From: Panicum virgatum
Taxonomy: Eukaryota; Streptophyta; Magnoliopsida; Poales; Poaceae
Direction: 5' to 3'
Assembly: GCF_016808335.1 (NCBI RefSeq)
Contig: NC_053148.1
Coordinates: 48,438,930 to 48,502,929, forward strand
DNA length: 64,000 nucleotides
Shown here one piece after another: positions 12,135-23,000 of this stretch. A program made the position numbers and the translations under genes. How positions within the stretch are numbered: position 1 is the first letter of the stretch; each line of letters opens with the position of its first letter. A model generated the notes under the pieces. That model ran no database searches. It was not told where the DNA came from and was given only the letters and a program-made list of their open reading frames with translations.

Positions 12135-13583
12135 GTGGGACCAGCTTCCCCCCGAGCTCCTGGGTTAAAGCCGCCGTGCCGCGGACGCCGCCCGCCATGC
12201 TCCATGAGCGCCACCGCCTTGCGCACCGGCGCGGCCATAGTTCGCGCGCTCTCCTCTGCCTCCGTCGCCCACCTCCACGCGCACGCCCTGAAGCTCGGCG
12301 TACTACCCTCCTGCCTCCACCTCTGCTCGGCCCTGCTCAAGTCCTATGCAGCCTCCGGCCGCGTCGCCGCCACCCGCCAGCTGTTCGACGAAATCTCGCG
12401 TCGGGACGTCCCGCTATGGAACGCCCTGTTGTCCGCCTACGCGCGCTATGGACACCCCGGCCACGCCCTGTGCGCTGCGTCCGCCATGGCGCGCGACGCG
12501 GGGGCCCGGCCAAATGGGGTCTCCGTCACGAGCCTCCTGTCCGCATGCACGCAGCTGCGGAGCTCGGTGCATGGGAGGGAGATCCACGGGTACGCTGTGA
12601 GGAATGTCGTCGGTCTTGACTTGCCCGTGCTCAATGCGTTGGTGAACATGTACGGCAAGTGCGGGCTGCTGGCAGATGCGAGGAGGGTGTTCGCAGGCAT
12701 TGCGGTTGGCATGAGGAGTGCTGTTTCATGGACATCCATGATCAATGCTTGCTCCGAGAATGAGCTCCCAGCTGAGGCACTGGAAGTGTTCGAGGAGATG
12801 AGGATTGCTGGTGTCAAGGTCGATGAGATCACACTGCTTGCTGTCATCTCGGCCTGCACAAAGCTGGATTGCACGTCGAGTTTGGGGGACTGGGTGGAAC
12901 AGTGTGCACTTGAGAATGGGTTCTTGAAGAACACACGTGTTGCCAATGCATTCATACATATGCATGGTAAGATGGGGAGGGTTAGGAGATCATGTGACAT
13001 ATTTGACTCCATGGGATTGAGGACAGTGGTTTCGTGGACAGCCATAATACAAGCACTTGCCATGAATGGCCATGGAGTGGCTGCCCTTGTTCGGTTTGCG
13101 CAGATGCTCAGAGAAGGGTTCCAGCCTGATGAGGTTATCTTCTTGAGCATAATCAACGCATGTGGTCACTCCAGCCTAGTGAATGAGGGGCGCCAACTAT
13201 TCAAGTCCATGGTTGAGGAGTACAGAATCACACCATGGATGGAGCACTATGGGAGCATGGTGGACATGCTGTGCAAAGCTGGAGCATTGGACGAGGCATT
13301 TGAGTTCACCCTGGCCATGCCCGTTAAGCCCGATCCTGTAATATGGCGTGTTTTGGCCGGCGCTTGTCGGGACCATGGGAATGCCAGCTTAGCAAGGAAG
13401 GTGATGGATCATTTGATCGCCATGGAGCCTGACCATGAGGGGAATTACGTAATGGCGTCAAACTTGTATGCTGCAGATAAGGATTGGAGACGTGTGGTAG
13501 ATGTTAGGTTGGACATGGGAGTGAGGAAAGGGACTTCGAGAGGTGCTATTGCTGCGTCTTATGTTGAAGTCAATGGTGACTAA
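12135..13583 (+). CDS. Pentatricopeptide repeat (PPR) protein, PLS class, E-type tail
   Basis: This intronless frame encodes 482 residues. PPR proteins bind organellar RNA, each motif reading about one base, and act in editing, splicing or stability in chloroplasts or mitochondria. Motif anchors in order are FDEISRRDVPLWNALLSAYA, the VLNALVNMYGKCG type, SWTSMINACSENELPAEALE, ANAFIHMHGKMG, SWTAIIQALAMNGHG, then the LS-to-E transition with YGSMVDMLCKAGALDEA and the E block MPVKPDPVIWRVLAGACRDH. No DYW deaminase follows and the E+ region is short and degenerate, so an editing role would need a partner protein. A second in-frame Met at 12204 (residue 24) lies just before a plausible targeting region and is an equally likely start. 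MITE sequence ends 25-95 bp upstream. Confidence 0.9.
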   Translation: MGPASPRAPGLKPPCRGRRPPCSMSATALRTGAAIVRALSSASVAHLHAHALKLGVLPSCLHLCSALLKSYAASGRVAATRQLFDEISRRDVPLWNALLSAYARYGHPGHALCAASAMARDAGARPNGVSVTSLLSACTQLRSSVHGREIHGYAVRNVVGLDLPVLNALVNMYGKCGLLADARRVFAGIAVGMRSAVSWTSMINACSENELPAEALEVFEEMRIAGVKVDEITLLAVISACTKLDCTSSLGDWVEQCALENGFLKNTRVANAFIHMHGKMGRVRRSCDIFDSMGLRTVVSWTAIIQALAMNGHGVAALVRFAQMLREGFQPDEVIFLSIINACGHSSLVNEGRQLFKSMVEEYRITPWMEHYGSMVDMLCKAGALDEAFEFTLAMPVKPDPVIWRVLAGACRDHGNASLARKVMDHLIAMEPDHEGNYVMASNLYAADKDWRRVVDVRLDMGVRKGTSRGAIAASYVEVNGD

Positions 13584-14080
13584 AGTGCAGAAAGCTTGTC
13601 TTCTAGTACACATCGCTGGTAACTTCTGTATCACCACTACTTCGAGATACACACTGTGACATAATCATGAATTTGTTCACCTTACTCTCACATCATGTGC
13701 TTGTGTTTATATTATGTGCCTGTCCTGGAGAATCTGATAAGAGAATTGAGTTTCACGCCTCAATTTTTTTTTGCACAAGGTTTGGGTAAATAGTGGTGCT
13801 GTTAGTAGAATTGAATGCCTCAAGTTTCCAGGCGTGGGGACTGGGTTTCTTGTTGCGTTGAGTTGACCTAGCGTGGTAGTTTTCCTTTATTTCCAGGAGC
13901 ACATGTAAAAGAAAAGTACTAACCCAAGTCGTGGATTCGGCGTGTATCCAAACTTTTTCTATCCATTAATACAATGACGCACAGCTCTCATGCGTGTTCG
14001 AGAAAAAAAATATCTCAAGTTTTAATAGAGAATTATAATAGGATTCCCTGCATTTTTTGCAGGATATATTGTTCCAGAAT
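13584..14080. other. 3' flank of the PPR gene; nothing coding seen
   Basis: No open frame of note. A short T-rich tract lies near 13765. I see no recognisable RNA gene. Confidence 0.5.
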
Positions 14081-15130
14081 CGAAGTAAGTCTTTCTAATC
14101 AGTTAAGTGTCAGCACATGTGCTGTGTATGTGTGAACAAGAAAAGATACCTTTTTGGTAGCCATGTCTATCATACTGTTGGTTAGTACTTGGTGGCCTAA
14201 GTGATGCTTGTTTTGATGTTATGGAAGGACCTGCAATTTGATATTGCTCCTGTATGATGTGAATACTAGTTACTTGGACTCATTTTTCTAGCACACAAAT
14301 TAAGAATTGGTATTATTTCCTATCTTTGCAACCTTGTTGATGTAGGCCATGTTTAGTTCCCAAAAAATTTCAAGATTTCTCATCACATCGAATTTTTGGA
14401 TACATGCATGGAGCATTAAATGTAGTTTAAAAAATAACCAATTGCACAGTTTAGCTGTAAATGATGAGATGAATCTTTTGAGCCTAATTAGTCCATGATT
14501 GGTCATTATTACCAAATAAACACGAAAGTGCTGCAGTAGCCGAACCCCAAAAATTTCGCGAACTAAACACGCCTGTAAACACTTACCCCATAATTTGAGT
14601 TGGTGATCCGTACCACATGAAACAGTCATGTGAACATTCAATAAAAAAGAAGGCTAGGATGGCATTTGATATGTTTGTCAGATAGAGCTGGCATTTCTTG
14701 TTCCATATATGGAAAAGTAAAATTGCGTACTTGTGCATTCTGCTTTGTGGAAAAGATGTTTTCTACGACCATTCTAAACTTCTAGTTGAGTGTTTCTATC
14801 AGTGATATGTCAATCGCACGTGCCATGTGAAACATTTTCGAGAGTATCCTGGTATCCATCCAGTTTTGTCCCGTTGTTTAGAGTTCTTACTGATTGCTCA
14901 TATTGATGTTAACTTCATGTTGGAAGGACCAGTAATTCAGTAGAGTAGTATTGTTTTTGCATATATGCGGACTTCATCTGTAAATATATGTTACAGAGGC
15001 TCCTTTTCCTAGCAGACAAATTAAGACTTATTTTAAGTTCCAGTCTTTACGACCTTGTTGAAAATGCTTCTCCAATAAGTTGATTAGGTGACCCTTGCAC
15101 GAAAAACAGTCAAAATACATCCTTAACCTG
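14080..15130. repeat. Local direct duplication downstream of the PPR gene
   Basis: The segment about 14165-14340 plus 14578-14640 reappears in diverged form at about 14880-15130. Shared blocks in order are the TGATGTTA...GGAAGGACC block, CTAGCAnACAAATTAAGA, a TTnCnATCTTTnCnACCTTGTTGA-like block, and finally ACAGTCA. The first copy is split by the MITE at 14345-14573 and the second is not. Confidence 0.6.
14345..14573. mobile_element. Tourist-like MITE inside one duplication copy
   Basis: The ends are GGCCATGTTTAGTTCCC and, inverted, GGCGTGTTTAGTTCGCG. The element is flanked by TGTA on both sides (14341-14344 and 14574-14577). The body has CACATCGAATTTTTGGA, GCATGGAGCATTAAATG and GATGAATCTTTTGAGCC. 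Superfamily placement (PIF/Harbinger, Tourist-like) is inferred from family resemblance. Confidence 0.7.
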
Positions 15131-15998
15131 AAAAGTCCTAATATTCTTTTCATCATCTGGGCCCAATCTCTGACAGTGAGATATTGTTTGTTCCAAACCC
15201 AGCTCTGGTAACCCCCAAAGTCAAAAGATTTGGCGTCCAAGCGTATGACAGGAGCTAAACATTGAAAACAACGGCCATTGACTTCGCATCAGGATTCTCG
15301 GAGGTTTTGAGAAAATCTGACCCGAGTGCTCGACAGATGGTGCATGCGCCGTTGCCGACTCTGATGATTCATGGCAGCGTAAAATAAAAGTTAGAAAAGA
15401 AGTGATGGAGCCTGGAAACTGAAAAGTGATGCAGCACTGTCCAAATGGCTTGATAAGCACTCGTTTTCAAAGTGTTGATAAGGTTGACAGTGGTGCCCTA
15501 ATTAAAGAAGGTTTCATGACCCACTAACAGTCTAACACACAAGTTTGTGGTGTGGTGGTTTGAAGGATTCAAAGGTTCGTTGGCCAAATCAAAAGTTAGT
15601 CGCCGGAGGCGCAGTGTTTTCCGGGCCATGGGACACGGGCCAGTCAACCAGCATCGATGCCACCGGCGACCGACAGACACTGCCATGCTTTGTCACCTGT
15701 GATTGCTTCCGAATCACGACGAAGCTTCCCGTTGGCTCGAAGCCTCGACCGTGTTTCTGGTGCAGAGGAAGAAGCTCAGGATTCCAAGAAAGAAAGATCC
15801 TTTCATAAAAAAAAGAAAGAAAGAAAGCTCCTGCACTGGAGCTGAAAGAGAGGGGCTGCCTACCGGTGGGCTATGCAAACCGAGGGCTCCTGCAGAAACA
15901 GCAGATGCTGACAGAAAGAGAAGAGAAGAGACCAGCCACCCGACCTGATGGATCATTCAGTAATCGCCTCAGAAGAAAAAAAATTCTTGAAAAAAATA
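15131..15998. other. Intergenic DNA; nothing firm
   Basis: Short open frames on both strands around 15500-15950 overlap each other and show no domain. A purine-rich AAAG run lies near 15807-15830. I see no gene, RNA or transposon end that I can support. Confidence 0.4.
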
Positions 15999-16562
15999 GC
16001 TTGTTTAGATCCCAAAATTTACGCCCAAAAACATCAAATATTTAGACATGTGCATGGAGTACTAAATAAAATATATTATAAATTTTTTACACGAATAAAT
16101 TGTAAATCGCGAGATGAATCTAATGAGCCTACCTATTCTATTATTTGTAATAATGATGCTACAGTAAATATCCACTAATTATCAATTAATCATAGATTAA
16201 TTAGGCTCATTAGATTCGTCTCGCGATTTATAATCTATCTGTGCAAAAAAAATTGTAAACAGACTTTATTTAGTGCTTCGAAATAGTAAGACCTTGTTTA
16301 GTTCCCAAATTTTTTTCTATAGTACCCATCACATCGAATCTTCAGACACATGTATGGAACATTAAATGTAGTTGAAAGAAATAACTAATTACACAGTTCA
16401 ACTGTAAATGACGAGATGAATCTTTTAAATCTAATTAGTTCATAATTGGATATTAATAGTCAAATAACAACGAAAGTGCTGTAGTACCCAAATTCAAAAA
16501 ATTTCGCCAACTAACCACACCCAGATTCTCTTCAAAAAAAATTTACGCCAAAAGAAGAATCT
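15999..16562. mobile_element. Outer MITE interrupted by a second MITE
   Basis: The left end GCTTGTTTAGATCCCAAAAT, with TTTACGCC just inside, is mirrored at the right end, where TTTACGCC lies just inside GAATCTAAATACAC (about 16540-16562). The body has a palindromic pair built on GAGATGAATCTAATGAGCC and its inverse GGCTCATTAGATTCGTCTC. The body stops at about 16289, resumes at about 16523, and encloses the inner MITE. Confidence 0.65.
16290..16522. mobile_element. Inner Tourist-like MITE nested in the outer one
   Basis: It starts GACCTTGTTTAGTTCCC and ends with the inverse of GGTGTGGTTAGTTGGCG. Internal blocks CACATCGAATCTTCAGACAC and GATGAATCTTTTAAATC match the MITE at 14345. No clean target duplication is visible. 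Confidence 0.6.
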
Positions 16563-17306
16563 AAATACACTTTACTTATCAATCGCAGTGGACCCAGTCA
16601 CCAGAGCCCAGAATCCTGGCGTGTCGGTCGGTCGCCGTCTCCCACTGTGTGTGCCGTACTCATGAGGGAGAGACACGGCGACCTGAAGGATGGGCGACAA
16701 AGCCGACAGGTACTTGCAGATCGACCCGAGCATGTGGCGTCCACTCACTAGTTTATCAAGACCAGCTTCGATGAATTGTGCAAGTCATTTGTACGAAAAC
16801 GAAGCCGATGATGATGAACAGAGAAAAAAAAAGCGATGAGGCCGTCAGGCTGTTTAGATTTTTTGCATCTCTTTTCCATGGTATCGCAACTTGCCATCGT
16901 GAAATGCAAATAAAAGTAGTATCTGTGCACGAACGTCAACGCGATTGGGCAGTTGGGCTCCATCTGGTTGGCTGCGAGGTCGGAAGCGACGCAGACGTAA
17001 CGCACAGGACTCGCGTGGTGGAGACCGTCAGCTAGCTAGCCCTCGTTGCTCACCGGCGGTCAGACGGACGGCGGAGCAAGACGGCAGCCGAGATTCGTCA
17101 GTGTAAACCCACTCCCTTGAGACCGCTGCCACGCCGTCCACTGGCGTGGAAACCCAGCTGCGAGCCTGCGAGTCTGCGACCTCCGACCAACCCAATTTTC
17201 CTCGGCAGATCCAACTCTTCCCCTTCCTGGGACGCACGTGTCTGTTCGAGACGTGTGTGATGAATTGAATCTCACCGGGAACTGAAACGAATGTAACTGA
17301 AACTGA
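16563..17306. other. Intergenic DNA; nothing firm
   Basis: No gene is supported. Overlapping short frames on both strands near 16750-17345 lack domains. Confidence 0.4.
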
Positions 17307-17695
17307 GGGGCCGTTTAGTTCCCAAACAAAAAAATTGGATGTCACGTCAACAGTTTAACTAGATGTCGGGAGGGGTTTTCGGACACTAATTAAAAAACTA
17401 ATTTCAAAACTCACTTGAAAACCGCGAGACGAATCTTTTGAAGCCTTTGACCGCATCATTAGCACATGTGGGTTACTGTAGCACTTATGGCTAATCATGC
17501 ATTAATTAGACTCAAAAGATTCGTCTCGTCGTGTACATCCAAACTGTATAATTAGTTTTATTATTTAATTACATTTAGTGCTCCATGTATGTGTAAACTG
17601 TGTAATTAGTTTTATTATTTAATTAGATTTAGTGCTCTGCATGTGTCGAAAGAGAAAGTCATTCGAGGTGAGAATTTTTGGGAACTAAACGCGCC
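17307..17695. mobile_element. Tourist-like MITE with TGA target duplication
   Basis: The left end GGGGCCGTTTAGTTCCC and the inverted right end GGCGCGTTTAGTTCCC form the terminal repeat, flanked by TGA (17304-17306, 17696-17698). Near the right end a unit of about 55 bp containing GTAATTAGTTTTATTATTTAA is repeated twice in tandem (about 17548-17640). Confidence 0.7.
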
Positions 17696-17915
17696 TGAAT
17701 TCTGACGACGGTCACATCTGCAGCTGCAACTGCAACTGCAAGCAAGTTGCTGTAGGATCGGAATACTTTTTTTTTTCTTTACACCATTGATGAATCGATT
17801 TGGATGCTACAATTTCAAGCATACACAAAACCACACCCTACATGTGCTAGATTACAAGAGAGAAAGGGAGAAATCTAACAACCAAGCTAACAATGGATGA
17901 TGGCGACGGCCAAGA

Positions 17916-18464
17916 TCATGCCTCGCTGCAGCTGGACGCGCTGCGCGTGGAGGCGCGGCCGATGGACTCGTCGATGCGGTCGAGCCGGGGCCTCCAGGGC
18001 GCGGGCCGCGCCGGCGCCGGCGCCGCGGCGGCGGGCTCCTTGGCCGGCCGCGGTGGGGCGGCGGCGGCGGCGAGGAGCGCGCCGACGGGGTTGGGCGCGG
18101 GCGCGGCGGTGGCGGCGCCCTTGCGCGCGAGCGCGGTGAGGCGGTTCATGAGGCAGGCGAGGTCGACGGCGGAGGACTCGGCCTCGAGCACCGAGTGCGG
18201 GAGCAGGAAGTAGACGGTGCCCGGCTGGAGCGGGTCGTCGGGGCGGAAGGGCCCCTGCCCCGGCTGCAGCAGGTGCGCCGCCGAGCACAGCAGGTAGCGC
18301 GGCGGGGACGCGGCGCCGGCGGGGTCCTTGCCGCCGTGGCAGCCGGTGACGTGCGCGACGGTGACGACGCCGGGGCCGAGGAAGTCCTCGACGTAGCCGT
18401 TGGTGTGGATGACGCGGACCCCCGCGCACGGGCGCAGCGACGCCGACGAGAAGCCGCACCCCAT
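17916..18464 (-). CDS. PADRE (DUF4228) domain protein, N-terminally acylated
   Basis: A single-exon frame of 182 residues. The N terminus MGCGFSSA has Gly2, Cys3 and Ser6, a classic N-myristoylation plus palmitoylation context, so membrane anchoring is likely. It is followed by the DUF4228 pattern: VRVIHTNGYVEDF (residues 17-29), then PGTVYFLLPHSVLEAE and SAVDLACLMNRLTALARKG near residues 80-115. The C-terminal third is Ala/Pro-rich low-complexity sequence ending in a Ser-rich tail. Members of this plant family respond to pathogens and abiotic stress; their biochemical activity is not established. Length is normal for the family. A longer overlapping frame in another register is a GC-rich shadow. 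Confidence 0.88.
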   Translation of the reverse strand: MGCGFSSASLRPCAGVRVIHTNGYVEDFLGPGVVTVAHVTGCHGGKDPAGAASPPRYLLCSAAHLLQPGQGPFRPDDPLQPGTVYFLLPHSVLEAESSAVDLACLMNRLTALARKGAATAAPAPNPVGALLAAAAAPPRPAKEPAAAAPAPARPAPWRPRLDRIDESIGRASTRSASSCSEA

Positions 18465-19134
18465 CGACCCGGCTAGCTACTGCTGCTGCGGTGGCGGCGG
18501 GGCGGTGGACTCTGGAGCTCGATCGCTCTGGGAATCGGGAGCTGGGCGGAGACGGAGGAGGAGACGACGGAGAAGCCGAGAAGGTGGGTGAGGACGGCGA
18601 GGCCGCCGCATTTTATTTGGAGCTTTCGCGTTGGGTTGAAGACTTTGAAGTCGGAGGCGTGTGTGGCTGACGCGTGGGGTCGTGGCGGGTGACTGGACTC
18701 GGGGCCTGTCGGGCGGGGATCGCGTGGCGTGCGGAGTGAGCACGACGGCGCCGCTGAAAAACCGGATGGATACGCCATGGATCCAATCGTAATCCGACGC
18801 AAAAGGTTACCCGCCACGGGGGGTACAAGAATTGGCCGAGGGTTGATTTGACTTGGCGGATGGATCAAGGATTACCAAGAAATAAACAGATAATGAAGTA
18901 ATTAAACAGATAACGAGGAGCCAAGGATTACTTCAAAATACTGTAGTACACTACTTTCTTTATGCGTAGTTTTTCTTGTCACGTAAAGAAACAGATAATA
19001 AAGTAATTTCTGGTTAGAAACTTGTCTGGAAAACAAAAGCTACTAGTATTATTCATCGTCATCCCTGGAAAGATTTAGATACGATAAGTAGATAGATAAT
19101 CATCGACCAAGTCAATGTGCAGGCACCTTGATAG
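18465..19134. promoter_or_regulatory. Upstream region of the PADRE gene
   Basis: The gene is read leftwards, so this is its 5' leader and promoter. A TATA-like CAAATAAAATG (minus strand) lies near 18607-18618, about 145 bp before the start codon. A GC-rich leader with CAG/CCG runs follows. Beyond about 18850 the DNA is AT-rich with nothing recognisable. Confidence 0.4.
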
Positions 19135-19400
19135 TAGACTTGATCATGGGCCACCCGACCTGATAAATCCGACCCGACCCGCCCGAAAAAAACCGGACCC
19201 GATCAAATGACGGATTGGGCATGGGACGAAATTTTTGACTCAAAACTCAAAAAACCCGATAGAATTCGAAAATTATACACAAAAATACGGGCCAATCCAA
19301 ACCCGATCCGACCATGTCACGGGCCGGGCACGGCCAATATTTTTTGACCCGAAACCCAAAATAACCCGACCCGACTCGACCCGATGGATGATCAGACCTA
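19135..19400. mobile_element. hAT-type MITE with perfect 8-bp target duplication
   Basis: The 8-bp repeat CTTGATAG flanks the element exactly (19127-19134 and 19401-19408). The ends are TAGACTTGATCATGG and, inverted, TAGGTCTGATCATCC, fitting hAT (8-bp duplication, TAG start). The body is full of near-repeats of CCCGACCCGA and AACCCGAT with two TTTTTGAC blocks facing TTGACTCAAAACTC. No coding capacity. Confidence 0.8.
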
Positions 19401-19410
19401 CTTGATAGTA

Positions 19411-20006
19411 AAAGCAGACAGCAGAGTAGCGCACCAACCACGCACGCTCCACAGCAGAAGCCGTGGTTTGCTCCGATGCCGATTCGCTCCGTCAAACCGC
19501 TGGCGGCGCGGCGGCCGGCCGGCCGGACGGCGGCGAAGGGGTCTCCTCCAGTCTCCAGCAGCAAGAGAGGCGCGCAATCACTCGCCTTACTGTATCTCCG
19601 TCCAAACACAAGCGAAAGAACCGTGTCCGCGTGCGATCGATTCAGCGGTTTCACGAAACCGGTGGCCGGCCGGTCGACGCAAGCTGCCAAGTCAATAGCC
19701 AGCGCCCAATCAACCGACTAGCTGAGCCTTGCCGGTCGAACGCTTCGTACAGCAACACGGCGACGGCACCAAACGTAGCATCATCACCCGACACATCTCA
19801 ATGCAGATCAGATCTTCTGAAAATAGGGCGAATTTCACGTACATTTATCCCGAGGTGAAAACTGCGTGGCAATGCAAGCTCATGATTATTCAACCAGGAC
19901 CTGCTCAAAACTTTGTTCAAACTTCTATGAAGGCTCCAAACCAGATAGCTGTAAAACCTATCACAAGCTCCAACATTCATGTATGTATCGGCGATTAAAA
20001 ACTTTC
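19411..20006. other. 3' flank of the fibrillarin copy; no separate gene supported
   Basis: Several short overlapping frames on both strands occur, none with a recognisable domain. The last few hundred bases before 20007 are presumably the 3' UTR of the fibrillarin copy. Confidence 0.4.
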
Positions 20007-23000
20007 TTATTGAGGTGGCTTTTGCTTCTTGGGCATCCTGTAGCCGCCGACGACGCAGGCGTGGTCGCGCTCGGAGGGCTCCAGGGTCACCTGCTCCGCC
20101 GGCTTGAACTGCTCCAACCTGAGCTTCTCCACCTCGCTGGCAAACACAGCCTCCGCAGGCTGCGTGCAGTCGATGCAGTTCGCCTGGGTAAAAAACACAC
20201 CGTCATCAGACCAACAATGCAGGCTAGTAGCTTTTATCATCCAAGGCATCTGCTGCTTCCTTCAGAACGTCCTATTTACTTCAGTAAAATCGAATTTTCT
20301 TTTGGAAAAAAAAGAAGCTAAAAGAAGACGGCGAACTCTGTAACCCTAGATTATGATATTACAGATTAGCAAGTTTGGTACTCCTACCTTGATTGACATG
20401 ACAAAATGACCGCCACATTTCAGGAAATATGAGGCGTTGAGGGATAAGATCCTAGCCTGCACGATAGGGCGTCAAATGGAAAGTTTAGAAATCTGGTTAC
20501 AAGTCGCATTCACATCGTCCTAACACGAGGCATCAAGCTGGACAATTAGCACCATTTGGGGAAAAAAATCAGATAAGCATTATCATGAGACAATTTGTGT
20601 GATGGGGGATGAGACGCAGACTTACAATTAAGGCATGCAGTAGTACCAGCAGTAAAACACCAACAAGACACAAGTATGACTCAAAATTGCACTCGAAGTT
20701 TGATCTAAGCATTGGCAAGTGACTTGCAGTACCAGGTACACTTCAAATTAAATTGGGAAAATCAAAGTAACCAAAAAGGTCTAACCCTGTAGGTATTTCT
20801 ATGAACAAATTGTCAGACAAAGGATGCCAAGGCCGTAAAGTGCCAAATGCTATGCATTCCCCCACAAAGCAAAACAAACAAAAAAAAATGAAATGGACTG
20901 ATGCAGACCAAATAAACCTGGAAATTCTCCTGCGTATTCGAGGGAAAAAATAAAACTGGAAAAAAATCTATCTTTAAGTTTATATAACTTTATAAAAAAA
21001 GCAATATTGTAAAAGTAATTGACACCCACCATGTACAATTTAACCTTCCAAATTGAAGGTTACAAAGAAAAACACGGGGCACATAAACATCCAGATACAA
21101 CACAATCTTTTAGTTTCGTTTCAAAAAACACAAGTTTTTAGTGAACATTGCATCCCACCGAATATGATTATAAAATACAAATGGCAAAATGAAAAAGAAG
21201 GGTTAAAGATGAGCATTTGGCCATAAGCGCATCAGAAACTCGAATTTGCATCATCCATTGTGATGTCCTGAAGGGGAGTCCGAGTATGCTCATCATCTGC
21301 TGAGGCCCAACATCACCACGAAAAGACATCAAGCCGAGCACAAAGATATGAGTGTGAGATGGCTGCATACCTGGTCCGGCTGTGCGACATCAGAGAAGAT
21401 AACATCAACCATGCCGACCAACATCCGGTACCTTGCCGGGTGCCTGGCATCCTCAATAATGGGGATCACATTGGTCCTCTTCTTGGCCATATTGACAAGG
21501 TCCCTTCCACTCCTGTGAGAGAACTCAACAGCATAGACCAACCCTTCCTGCAATGTGACAAATTCAGAAAACAGTAAACCAAGAAACTGATAAAAAAAAA
21601 ACTGAAACAGGTGACAGCGCTATCTCTCACCGGTCCAACAATATCAGAGACATGAGACACGGTTGTTCCTGATGCAGCACCAAGGTAGAGCACCCGTTGG
21701 CCAGGAGCCTAAATTATCACAAACATATCATAATTATGACAGCAACAGCAAAGAATTTTTTCCGCTTACTGACAGGGCAAGATAACTAATGCGTGTTCAG
21801 ACCAATTAAGTTAACAGGCTTACAATCCAGATGTTGTCAACACCGCCAAGCACAGCAGCAGCCAGCTTGGATCGGAAGGGGTTCCACACCCTGTACTCGA
21901 CCTTTGTCCCATCCTCTTTCTGCAACGCCGAAACAAGCAAACAACAAGAGATGATCATTCATGAGCAGCTGGTGCCCTATAGTTACTAAAATAACCCTTC
22001 AAATTTGACATATAATATACATGGATCTAAAACGACATTGGCGACTGACAGATAAACAACCTTAGTTTCCACCCACATTGCACAACAAATTCTGAAAAGG
22101 AGAGAGCGATGAAGCGTCGGCAAGGACCTGGACGGAGACGCGCTTCTCGCCGTAGACGGACTCGCCGGGGCACATGTTCCTGGTGCAGAGCGCGTCCTCC
22201 TTGGCCCTGGTGATGAAGACGCCGCTGGTGTTAATCCACTAGTTAGTTAAAATAATTTCTGATCATTAGTTTTAACCCACGCGACGAAGCACCCAAATTT
22301 GTTCTGTCAGCCCTGAGCCAGTTCAGCCCGGACCGGTCTGACCGGTCTAGCCCGAGTTGGTTGGGTTGGGCCCCACATCATTTAAATCACACTCTCTCAA
22401 ATTGGCGTGGAGGATCATCAACTCCCTGTGTTCCTTCCTCGAGACGCTTGGATTCAAGTTCTTGGTGTAGGGGAGGGCTCACCTCAAGGTAAACAAGGGT
22501 TTGGCTCGATCTCTCGTTCTAAATGGTTGTAATCGATTCCCTCCGGTCAAATACATCCTAGTGAACCCCTGAACTAGATCTAGAAGGTATTTGGAGTTGG
22601 TGGGCGATTTTCGCCGTGCCAAGGTTCCTAGGTTTACTCTGGGTGCGACCGGTCTGACCGGTCGGAGGGACCGATCTGACCAGTATAGTCGGCAGCATGG
22701 TGCCGACCGGTCCGACCGGTTGGGTGAACCGGTCCGACCGGTCGAGCAGAATCAGAACTGGTGATAGTTAGAATAGATGTATGATCTTTTGATTTCGAAC
22801 TTCAGACCATCCATTGTAAAGTTTTGTAAATTAATTGTAAATATTTGGACTCGGTTTGTAAAACCTTATTGTTTCGTTTTCATTGAGTTTATATTTTTAA
22901 GTCTTATGCCGTGCTTGTACCATCTGCGTCCATCCTCGCGTGGAACTACCGGTGTTGTTTCGATCGGGCCGTGGGTTGAGAAAGGATCGCCAAATTAAGC

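Noticed and set aside
12446..13156. 236-codon minus-strand frame
   Set aside because: It is the shadow of the PPR gene on the other strand.
17887..18459. 190-codon minus frame overlapping the PADRE gene
   Set aside because: An Arg-rich frame shift of the same GC-rich DNA; the family motifs are only in the 17916-18464 frame.
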